A stretch of 64,000 nucleotides of DNA. Origin: Clostridium sp. AN503. Lineage in GTDB: Bacteria; Bacillota; Clostridia; Lachnospirales; Lachnospiraceae. Positions 23,449-31,734 of the stretch are shown here, one piece after another. The position numbers and the translations under genes were made by a program. The notes under the pieces were generated by a model, which saw only the letters and a program-made list of their open reading frames with translations, was not told the origin of the DNA and did no database searches. The stretch's first letter is position 1, and the number at the start of each line of letters is the position of its first letter. The stretch is from assembly GCF_040719375.1 (NCBI RefSeq), contig NZ_JBFDTP010000002.1, forward strand, positions 992,001-1,056,000, written 5' to 3'.

Positions 23449-26400
23449 ATGAAAGCAGCATTGACTGCCTGGGAGACTTTACAGGCATTTTGCAGCGCCT
23501 GGTTTGAACGGCGCAGTGTAGAGGAGACCCATATTTTTTTGGCGGATGAATTCTGTTTCGTGGGAACGGGGGAGAATGAGTTTGCACACAGCTCCCGGGA
23601 GATGAAGGAGTATCTGGAAAAAGATATTCAGGAGATTCCTGAACCTTTTTCTGTGGAATTAACACTCTATCAGGAACAGGAGCTTGACTCCCGGATCTGC
23701 AATCTGTCTGTGGGCATGAACCTGAAAAATTCACAGTACCGCTGGAGGTTAAGAGGTTTTTTTACTCTGGTCAGAGACCGGGGGGAGCATTGGCGTTTCC
23801 GTACCCTGTGGTTTTCAGAGCCTGGGAGCAGCCAGATGGGAGAAGAACACTATCCCCAGACACTGGTCATGGAAAATATCACCAGACAGCGCCAGGAACT
23901 GCTGAATACATCGCTGCCCGGCGGTATGATGGGCGGATATATCGGGAAAGGGTTTCCCTTCTATTTTGTGAATGGCCGTATGCTGGAGTATCTTGGCTAC
24001 AGCGATCAGGCGGAGTTCGTAGCTGACATCGGAGGGATGGTTTCCAACTGCATGCATCCGGATGACCGGGCTATGGTGGACGCGGAGGTGGCCCGTCAAA
24101 TGGCGGTGCGGGGCGAATACATGGTGGAGTACCGCATGAAGAAACGGGACGGGTCTTATATCTGGGTCCAGGATCTGGGACATGAGGTTACTGCAGAGGA
24201 CGGCAGGCCGGCTATTATATCGGTGTGCATTGATATCACGGCGCAGAAAAAGGCGCAGGCCGAGATCATACATCTTTATAACAATGTTCCTGGCGCAGTA
24301 TTCCGTGTACGTTATGAGAAGGATTTTACCATCGTAGATGCCAACGACGGGCTGTATGAATTTCTGGGCTATACCCGTGATGAGTTTATTGCATTGGGGA
24401 ACCGGATGTCTGCGGTGATCTATCCGGATGACCTGGATGGCGTTCGTGAAAGGCTGATCCTGGAGGAGAACCACGGGGACACCATACAGGATGAACACCG
24501 GCTGGTCTGCAGGGACGGAAGCGTCAAATGGATATCGGTGAAAGCCCAGCTAATGCCCGGAGACGACGGTGAGGTGTATTTCTACGGAGTTTTTGTGGAT
24601 ATCACGGACCAGAAGCTGGCCCGCAACCAGGTCAGGGAGTTATATGAAAAGGAACTGGCTTATTTTACGCAGGCAGCTTTGATGGAGGGCAGTATCCAGG
24701 GACGTGTCAATGTCACGCAGGATAAGGTGGAGAGCTATCAGGCCACGGATATCGCAGCCATTGCGCAGACGGGGGATTCCTATGAACAGGCGGTCAGAAA
24801 GCTGGCGGAATCCTCAACGGATTCCAGATATGGCGAGTATATCCGCACAGTCCTCAGCCGGAACCATGTGCTGGAAGAGTTTTCCTCAGGGAAAACAGAT
24901 CTTCATTTCGAGTTTTTGCGGAAACGGACGGATGGCAGCGTTTTCTGGGGCAAAACAAATTTCCGGTTTCACAGGAATCCTGAAACCGATGATATGATCG
25001 CGTTCTTTTATACCATTGACGTTACAGAGCAGAAGATCCAGGAGCAGCTCCTCAGCAAAGTGACTGAGCTGGATTACGAGATCATTTCCGACGTTGACAT
25101 CCGCGATGATACATACCAGGTAGTTTCTTTTCACCCGGATGCGATCGGCATGATGCCGGTAAGAGGGCGGTTTCAGGAAGCGGCCAGAAAGATCGCAGCA
25201 GATTTTATGCGGAAAGAGACCGGGCGTGAGTACCTGGCAAAACTGGATTTTGGTTATATGCGGAAGACGCTGGCTGTATACGGAAGCTATAACTTCATGG
25301 CCGAGATCCTTGACGAACATGAAAATTCCTATGTCAAGCGGTACCAGGTCTTTTACATCAGCAGGGAACTGGGGCGCGTGTGCATTGCGCGGACCGATGT
25401 CACGGATATCATCCGCCAGGAGCAGGAACAGAAAGAGATCCTTTCTGCTGCCCTGACCGCTGCAGAGCAGGCCAATGCGGCCAAGACGGACTTCCTTTCC
25501 CGCATGAGCCATGAGATCCGCACCCCGATGAACGCCATTATCGGCATGAGCGCCATAGCGGCACAGGCAGTCGGCAATGATGAGCAGGTTGCAGAGTGTA
25601 TTTCAAAGATTGGGATCTCATCCCGTTTCCTGCTCTCGCTTATCAATGACATTCTGGATATGAGCCGGATTGAAAGCGGAAAAATGCTGTTGAAGAATGA
25701 AAAGATACCCATGGAGGATTTCTTAAACGGCCTCAATGTCATCTGCTACAGCCAGGCGGCGGCAAAAGGCGTGGATTACGAATGTATCGCGTCCCCGACG
25801 CTGGACGACTGTTATATGGGAGACGCTATGAAGCTGCAGCAGGTACTGCTCAATATCTTGTCCAATGCCATCAAGTTCACGCGAGAGGGCGGCAAGGTCA
25901 CGTTTTCTGCCGAGCTGCGCAAAAAGGTAAAAAAGAGCGCTAAGCTGCGTTTTATCGTCAATGATAACGGCATCGGCATCAGCGATGAGTTCCTTCACCA
26001 CATATTCGAGCCATTCGCCCAGGAATCCATGGGGACCACTGCGTTATATGGAGGTACGGGGCTGGGGCTGGCCATATCGAAGAGTATTGTAGATATGATG
26101 AGTGGGAAGATCACAGTGCGTTCCATCAAAGGGATCGGTTCGGAGTTCACCGTGGATGTGGAGCTGGGGATCACAGACGAAGAACTGCACCGCCGCAACA
26201 GGAAAAAAGCCCATCCTCAATTCGCCGATTTAAAAACGCTGGTGGTGGATGATGATATGATGGTGTGTGAAAGTGCGGTAAACACGTTGAAAGAGATGGG
26301 GATCACCGCTGAATGGGTGGACAGCGGTCATAAGGCCATAAAGCGGATACAGGATCTGTACGACGACGGCAGGCATTACGATATGATCTTGATTGACTGG

Positions 26401-27039
26401 AAGATGCCGGAGATGGATGGGATCGAGACCGCCCGCCGAATCCGTGCGATCGTAGGCCCGGAGGTTACGATCATCATCATGACTGCCTATGACTGGGCGG
26501 CCATTGAACATGAGGCAAAAGCGGCCGGCGTAAATCTGCTGATGAGCAAGCCCATGTTTAAGTCGTCCCTGATTTCAGCGTTCTCCAGGGCGCTGGGCGA
26601 AAAGGAGGAGGCCGGTACGGGCAGCGAATCAGTAGTTTATGATTTCACCGGGCGGCGGGTCCTCTTAGTGGAAGACAACGCGATCAATACTGAAGTAGCT
26701 GAGGTTATTCTTGAGAGCAGAGGCTTCGTCGTGGATACTGCGGAAAACGGGCTGCGGGCCATTGAGATGTTCAGTAAGTCTGATGCGGGCTATTATGATG
26801 CCATCCTTATGGATATCCGGATGCCTCAGATGGATGGGCTGACAGCTGCCAACAATATACGCCATATGATCAATGCCGATGCCGGGATGATCCCGATCAT
26901 CGCCATGACAGCCAATGCTTTTGACGAAGATATTGAAAAAAGTAAAGCAGCCGGGATGAATGCGCATCTTGCAAAGCCCATCGAGCCGGAACGGCTGTTC
27001 CGGGTCCTTAATGATCTTATTCTGGGCAGGGAGGAGTAA
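23449..27039 (+). CDS. Cytoplasmic multi-PAS hybrid histidine kinase with SnoaL-like N-terminus and two receivers
   Basis: A 1196-residue kinase without membrane helices. Residues 1-130 resemble a SnoaL/NTF2-like cone fold (AWETLQAFCSAWFERRSVEE...FLADEFCFVGTG). PAS domains follow at about 160-270 and 278-385, with two more PAS-like units to about 655. HisKA has His688 in RMSHEIRTPMNA, and the ATPase has NILSNAIKFT, DNGIGI and GTGLGLAIS. Receiver 1 (about 925-1045) has Asp983 in LIDWKMPEMDG; receiver 2 (about 1065-1190) has Asp1122 in LMDIRMPQMDG. GAGAGGGAG precedes the ATG. It opens the second operon, and the next kinase starts 3 bp after its stop. Confidence 0.92.
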   Translation: MKAALTAWETLQAFCSAWFERRSVEETHIFLADEFCFVGTGENEFAHSSREMKEYLEKDIQEIPEPFSVELTLYQEQELDSRICNLSVGMNLKNSQYRWRLRGFFTLVRDRGEHWRFRTLWFSEPGSSQMGEEHYPQTLVMENITRQRQELLNTSLPGGMMGGYIGKGFPFYFVNGRMLEYLGYSDQAEFVADIGGMVSNCMHPDDRAMVDAEVARQMAVRGEYMVEYRMKKRDGSYIWVQDLGHEVTAEDGRPAIISVCIDITAQKKAQAEIIHLYNNVPGAVFRVRYEKDFTIVDANDGLYEFLGYTRDEFIALGNRMSAVIYPDDLDGVRERLILEENHGDTIQDEHRLVCRDGSVKWISVKAQLMPGDDGEVYFYGVFVDITDQKLARNQVRELYEKELAYFTQAALMEGSIQGRVNVTQDKVESYQATDIAAIAQTGDSYEQAVRKLAESSTDSRYGEYIRTVLSRNHVLEEFSSGKTDLHFEFLRKRTDGSVFWGKTNFRFHRNPETDDMIAFFYTIDVTEQKIQEQLLSKVTELDYEIISDVDIRDDTYQVVSFHPDAIGMMPVRGRFQEAARKIAADFMRKETGREYLAKLDFGYMRKTLAVYGSYNFMAEILDEHENSYVKRYQVFYISRELGRVCIARTDVTDIIRQEQEQKEILSAALTAAEQANAAKTDFLSRMSHEIRTPMNAIIGMSAIAAQAVGNDEQVAECISKIGISSRFLLSLINDILDMSRIESGKMLLKNEKIPMEDFLNGLNVICYSQAAAKGVDYECIASPTLDDCYMGDAMKLQQVLLNILSNAIKFTREGGKVTFSAELRKKVKKSAKLRFIVNDNGIGISDEFLHHIFEPFAQESMGTTALYGGTGLGLAISKSIVDMMSGKITVRSIKGIGSEFTVDVELGITDEELHRRNRKKAHPQFADLKTLVVDDDMMVCESAVNTLKEMGITAEWVDSGHKAIKRIQDLYDDGRHYDMILIDWKMPEMDGIETARRIRAIVGPEVTIIIMTAYDWAAIEHEAKAAGVNLLMSKPMFKSSLISAFSRALGEKEEAGTGSESVVYDFTGRRVLLVEDNAINTEVAEVILESRGFVVDTAENGLRAIEMFSKSDAGYYDAILMDIRMPQMDGLTAANNIRHMINADAGMIPIIAMTANAFDEDIEKSKAAGMNAHLAKPIEPERLFRVLNDLILGREE

Positions 27040-27042
27040 ACG

Positions 27043-30000
27043 ATGACAGAGGCGTTTTATCAGGAACTGAAAGATGTCCTTGACAGTATCCCCAGCGGCA
27101 TGTGCATCTACCGGGTGGACCAGGGACGGCTTTATCCACTGTATCATAACCCGGCCTTTTTTGAAGTGCTGGGGCCTTCTAAAAGGCACGCCCAGGTAAG
27201 CGAGCAGGTGTCGTTCATTGGCGTTCATGAGGAAGACCGCGCCACTTTGCAGAAAGAAGTGTCCGGCCTGCTGAATGGGGGCGATATGCTGCGGCATACC
27301 TGCAGGCTTTTTCATGAAGAACTGGGAGAATACCGGTGGATTTGTATTGAAGGAGCCAGAAGAGTGGGGGCGGACGGCGATGCATTTTTGTATGTGGTGT
27401 TCAGCGATGTGACAGAACAGAGACGGCTGGAGCAGTATTTTCAGAACACGCTTCAGAATCTTCCCGGCGGAGTGGTGGTAGTCCGCTATGAGGAGGACGG
27501 AAGCATTATCCCCGAGTATATTTCGGAGGGTCTTGCGGTAACTACAGAGATGCCGCTTGAGGACACCTGGGAGTTATACCGCAAGGATGCCCTGACAGGC
27601 GTCCATCCGGATGATCTGGATCGTGTGCGGCAGCAGTTGGACGCATATTTTGCCAGTGGAGAGAGCCAGTGGGAGATTGAGTACCGTCTCTTAAAAGGGT
27701 CCGGGGATTATGTGTGGGTCAAGAACACCCTGTCGCTCATCGAATATGATGGCGGTGAAAAGAAGATATATTCTATCTTTAATGATATGACAAAGGAGCG
27801 GGAAGAACGTGTCCGTGTCCGGCAGAATTACAATGACCTTCTGCTGCAGCACCATCAGAAGTCGGACCCCAACGCCCTGGTGATGGGGCACTGCAATATC
27901 ACGGAGGACAGGATCCTGCAGATCAGCGATCAGACCGGAGCAGGCCTTTTAGAGCGGTTTGGAACGGTCCGTGAGGATTTTTTTACCTGCCTGGCGGGGC
28001 TGATCGTGGATGAAGCGGAACGGCAGTTATTTCGGGATACCTATCTGCGTGCTCCCGCACTGGCTGCTTTTGGACGCGGGGAGACCGTAAAAACACAGAA
28101 TGCCTTTGTTATGCTGCCCGGCGAGGCGCTTGGGCGGTATGTGAGATTTGATATGAAGATGGTTTCTACACCGGACAGCGGCGATGTCACGGGGATTTTG
28201 ACGGTCATGGATACCACAGAGCAGACGATTTCCGGCCGGATCGCCCATCAGTTATCCGTCAGCGGTTATGATTTTGTGGCGGATGTGGATCTGATGCGGG
28301 ACACATACAAGTTACTGTCCCAGGATGAAAATGCCAGATGTGCGCCGTTTAGAAATGGCGTCCATTCATACCGGGTGGCGAATCTGCTGAGATCCGGGAT
28401 CGTGCCAAGGGACCGGGAACGCTTCCGGGAAGGGCTTGACCCGGAATATATGCTCAACAGGCTGAAACAGGGCCAGGCTTATACCTTTGCGTATTCCATG
28501 ATGGATAACAAGGATATCCGTACTAAGAATGTCACGGTTTCTCCCATTGACCTGCGGCTGGGCAGGGTATGCCTGACCAGGACGGATATTACCGATTCCA
28601 TCCGGGAACAGCAGCGGCTGCTCCGGTCGATCGCCTGTATCTGTGAGCTGGCCGGTTTCATCAACGTCGCCAATGGGACATTTCTTTTGTATACCAGGGA
28701 GATGATCCTGGAGAATCTGCCGCCTCATGCCGCACAGAATTATAATAAGATTCTTGATAAGCTGGCAGGCAGTTATGGGGCAGAGGCTGATCATGCCAAG
28801 ATAAAAAGGATGTTCCATATGGAAACACTGCTCCGGCAGTTGAGAGAAAAGCCGGAGGGTTATGAATTTGTACTCCCTTATCAGAATGAGTCCGGCCTGC
28901 GGTATAAACAGATCAATGTTCTGTGGGGAGACCAGAATCATAAGACGGTCTGTCTTCTGCGGTCGGATGTGACGGACATGCTGGCTGCGGAGCGTGAAGT
29001 GAAGGCCGAGTTGGAACGCGCTCTTGTGCTGTCACGGGAAGCCAGTCTTGCCAAAAGCGATTTCCTGTCTGCAATGAGCCATGACATCCGCACGCCTATG
29101 AATGCGATCATGGGAATGACCACACTGGCGAAGGCCAACAGTGATGACCCCGCCCGCGTCCGGGATTGTCTTCAAAAGATTTCCGTGGCCTCCGATCATC
29201 TGCTGAACCTGATCAACGATGTGCTTGATATGAACCGGATCGAGCGGGCCCAGATCACACTGAACCGGGAGCGGATCTACCTGTCGGAGCTGGTACAGCA
29301 GGTCGGAGGGATCATTGTTCCACAGGCAGAACAGGCGGGGCTTGACTTTGATATTCAGCTTGGAGAGATACAAAACGCCTGCTTTTACGGTGATTCCCTG
29401 CGCATCAGCCAGGTCCTCATCAATGTTTTAGGCAATGCAGTCAAGTTTACACCGCAGGGAGGCGCTGTACAGTTTAAGGTGGAGGAACTGTCGGCGCAGT
29501 CCGACTCCCGGTGGGTCTGTTATCGTTTCACGGTCCGTGATACAGGGATCGGTATGGAGGAAGAGACCATGGCGCATCTTTTTGAACCCTTTGTCCGCAG
29601 CCGTGTTGTATCTCGTGTGGAAGGGACAGGGCTGGGGCTGAGTATTGTAAAGGGGCTGGTTGATCTGATGGATGGAAGAATAACTGTGCAGAGCGAACTG
29701 GAGGAGGGAACGGTATTTGTCATCGAGCTGAAAGGGGAAATCGTGCCGTCCTCTGACCGGCAGCCTGTCCCGGACCCGCCCCGGATCATGGAGAAGCCAG
29801 GTCTTTTTTCGGGCCGCCGCTTTCTGATCGCAGAGGACAATGCGATCAATGCAGAAATCATTTCTGAGATCCTGCGCATGTGCGGCGCGCAAACAGAGGT
29901 CATGGGGGATGGGGCGCTGGTTGTGGAAGCGTTTTTTACTGCGGCTCCGGGAACCTACGATGCCATACTGATGGACATCCAGATGCCTGAGATGGACGGT

Positions 30001-30189
30001 TATGAGGCTGCCCGGATGATCCGATCGGATCCAAGGCCGGATGCCGGGACGATTCCCATCATCGCCATGACTGCCAACGCCTTTGAACAGGATGTGAATG
30101 CAGCCCTGGAAGCGGGGATGAACGCACATATCGCAAAGCCTCTGGATGTGAATGTTCTGTATGAAAAGCTGGCCAGGGAACTGGATTGA
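27043..30189 (+). CDS. Cytoplasmic multi-PAS hybrid histidine kinase
   Basis: A 1048-residue soluble kinase. PAS-type units cover about 1-650 (for example SIPSGMCIYRVDQGRLYPLYHN, then NLPGGVVVVRYEEDGS). HisKA has His680 in AMSHDIRTPMNA. The ATPase has NVLGNAVKFTP, DTGIGM and GTGLGLSIV. The receiver (about 925-1045) has AEDNAINAE and Asp978 in LMDIQMPEMDG. No Hpt or output domain follows. The start lies 3 bp after the preceding kinase stop, so the two are almost certainly co-translated and may form mixed complexes. The stimulus is likely intracellular, but nothing marks a cofactor site. Confidence 0.92.
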   Translation: MTEAFYQELKDVLDSIPSGMCIYRVDQGRLYPLYHNPAFFEVLGPSKRHAQVSEQVSFIGVHEEDRATLQKEVSGLLNGGDMLRHTCRLFHEELGEYRWICIEGARRVGADGDAFLYVVFSDVTEQRRLEQYFQNTLQNLPGGVVVVRYEEDGSIIPEYISEGLAVTTEMPLEDTWELYRKDALTGVHPDDLDRVRQQLDAYFASGESQWEIEYRLLKGSGDYVWVKNTLSLIEYDGGEKKIYSIFNDMTKEREERVRVRQNYNDLLLQHHQKSDPNALVMGHCNITEDRILQISDQTGAGLLERFGTVREDFFTCLAGLIVDEAERQLFRDTYLRAPALAAFGRGETVKTQNAFVMLPGEALGRYVRFDMKMVSTPDSGDVTGILTVMDTTEQTISGRIAHQLSVSGYDFVADVDLMRDTYKLLSQDENARCAPFRNGVHSYRVANLLRSGIVPRDRERFREGLDPEYMLNRLKQGQAYTFAYSMMDNKDIRTKNVTVSPIDLRLGRVCLTRTDITDSIREQQRLLRSIACICELAGFINVANGTFLLYTREMILENLPPHAAQNYNKILDKLAGSYGAEADHAKIKRMFHMETLLRQLREKPEGYEFVLPYQNESGLRYKQINVLWGDQNHKTVCLLRSDVTDMLAAEREVKAELERALVLSREASLAKSDFLSAMSHDIRTPMNAIMGMTTLAKANSDDPARVRDCLQKISVASDHLLNLINDVLDMNRIERAQITLNRERIYLSELVQQVGGIIVPQAEQAGLDFDIQLGEIQNACFYGDSLRISQVLINVLGNAVKFTPQGGAVQFKVEELSAQSDSRWVCYRFTVRDTGIGMEEETMAHLFEPFVRSRVVSRVEGTGLGLSIVKGLVDLMDGRITVQSELEEGTVFVIELKGEIVPSSDRQPVPDPPRIMEKPGLFSGRRFLIAEDNAINAEIISEILRMCGAQTEVMGDGALVVEAFFTAAPGTYDAILMDIQMPEMDGYEAARMIRSDPRPDAGTIPIIAMTANAFEQDVNAALEAGMNAHIAKPLDVNVLYEKLARELD

Positions 30190-30235
30190 GCACCGTGTGG
30201 GATTTTCAGGTGATTTTATTAGGGAGAACTATAGA

Positions 30236-31555
30236 ATGTCAGATGACAAAAAGAAAAAACGGACGATAACCGCCATATTTTTAATCCTGCTTCCGTTGTC
30301 TGCCCTTATCATATTCCTATTGGCAAGAGCAGAGAAAAAGAGGACGGTCATGCAGGCGGGATATGTCATGATCAGTGAGATCAGTAAGGTTCAATATGCG
30401 ATTGATTCCCGGCTGTTAAATGCAGAAATACTTGAAATGATCGTAGTCAATAACCATGGCACGGTTACAGATTTTGAGATGATCGCGGAGCGTTTATATG
30501 ATGATGACCCTGCAATCCGCTGTCTGCAGTTGGCGCCGGATGGAATCGTGACCTATGTGTATCCGCTGGAGGGCAACGAAAGTGCATTCGGCAGCCTTTT
30601 TGACCATCCGGACAGAAAAGAGGATGCCGGGTATGCCAGGGATACCGGCAGGATGACTCTGTCAGGACCGTATGAGCTTTCCCAGGGGGGCACTGGCCTG
30701 GTGGCCAGAAATCCCATTTATCTGGAGGATGGACAAAATGGGACTGCTTTTTGGGGGTTCAGTGTGGCTGTATTAAATGTGCCGGAAATATTTAATAAAG
30801 CAGAATTGGAAACCTTATCGTCCCGGGGCTATTTCTATCAGATATTCAAAATAAGACCTGAAAATGGGGAGATCCAGGTCATTACCAGCAACACAGACAG
30901 GGACATGCCGGATGCCATCAAGGGTGCGATCACAGTTCCAAATGGAACCTGGTACTTGAACCTGCGCCCTAAAAGCGGATGGGTCTCATGGAAAAACATA
31001 GTTATGGAGAGCATGATAGCCCTGATCTTAAATACGCTGTTTGTATTACTGGCCTATGGAGGGCTTACGATCCTCGAGCAAAAAAGAAAGATGACGGAAC
31101 TGGCAAACACAGATTCACTTACCGGTTTATACAACGTCCGTTTCTTTATGGCAACAATAAAGCAGCTATATGAATGCAGGCAGGCATTTGGCGTTTTTTA
31201 TCTGGATTTAAATAAATTTAAAGAAGTGAATGACCAGTATGGACATGATATGGGAGACAGGCTTCTTGTGGAGGTGGCGGCGCGGATCGAAGGCTGCCTT
31301 AAAAAAGACGACATACTGTTCCGCATAGGAGGGGACGAATTCTCTATCATAGTGGCAGGAACAAATCCCTCCACATATTATCATGCTCTGACAGAGCGGA
31401 TCGTGGAGCAGATCTCCACGCCTTTTACCGTATCGGATATTGTATTGTATCCGGGAATAAGCTGCGGGTATTCCCGGTATCCGGAAGATCAGTCGGATAT
31501 AGAAAAGCTGATTCAGGAGGCGGACAGGAATATGTATGCTATGAAAAACAGGTGA
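30236..31555 (+). CDS. Membrane diguanylate cyclase with CHASE-type sensor
   Basis: A 439-residue protein with membrane helices at about 13-33 and 270-290. They bracket an extracytoplasmic CHASE domain (AERLYDDDPAIRCLQLAPDG...YPLEGN...SGPYELSQGGTGLVARNPIYL in parts). The cytoplasmic GGDEF domain has LTGLYNVRFF and intact RIGGDEF at 363-369, so it should make c-di-GMP from GTP. The inhibitory RxxD position is KKDD, so product inhibition is probably weak. I prefer ATG 30236, with AGGGAGAAC upstream, over an earlier start that would overlap the preceding kinase. It gives the island a second c-di-GMP source, driven directly by an outside signal. Confidence 0.88.
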   Translation: MSDDKKKKRTITAIFLILLPLSALIIFLLARAEKKRTVMQAGYVMISEISKVQYAIDSRLLNAEILEMIVVNNHGTVTDFEMIAERLYDDDPAIRCLQLAPDGIVTYVYPLEGNESAFGSLFDHPDRKEDAGYARDTGRMTLSGPYELSQGGTGLVARNPIYLEDGQNGTAFWGFSVAVLNVPEIFNKAELETLSSRGYFYQIFKIRPENGEIQVITSNTDRDMPDAIKGAITVPNGTWYLNLRPKSGWVSWKNIVMESMIALILNTLFVLLAYGGLTILEQKRKMTELANTDSLTGLYNVRFFMATIKQLYECRQAFGVFYLDLNKFKEVNDQYGHDMGDRLLVEVAARIEGCLKKDDILFRIGGDEFSIIVAGTNPSTYYHALTERIVEQISTPFTVSDIVLYPGISCGYSRYPEDQSDIEKLIQEADRNMYAMKNR

Positions 31556-31734
31556 GATGGGGCGATAGGAGACATCAATATGTTGTATCCGGTTGCTTTT
31601 ATTTTTCACATTCGATATAATGTGAAGAGGGATTATCTGAGCATTTTGGTGAAAGGCCGGAAATGGTGCAAAAAGGATATATCTCAGCTCAGGATGAGTC
31701 TGTACATAGATCCGGTCAGCAGAAAGGTAGTCAT

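Noticed and set aside
30152..30235. Upstream start for the CHASE-GGDEF protein
   Set aside because: It would overlap the preceding kinase and put a hydrophilic stretch before the first membrane helix; ATG 30236 has a ribosome-binding site.
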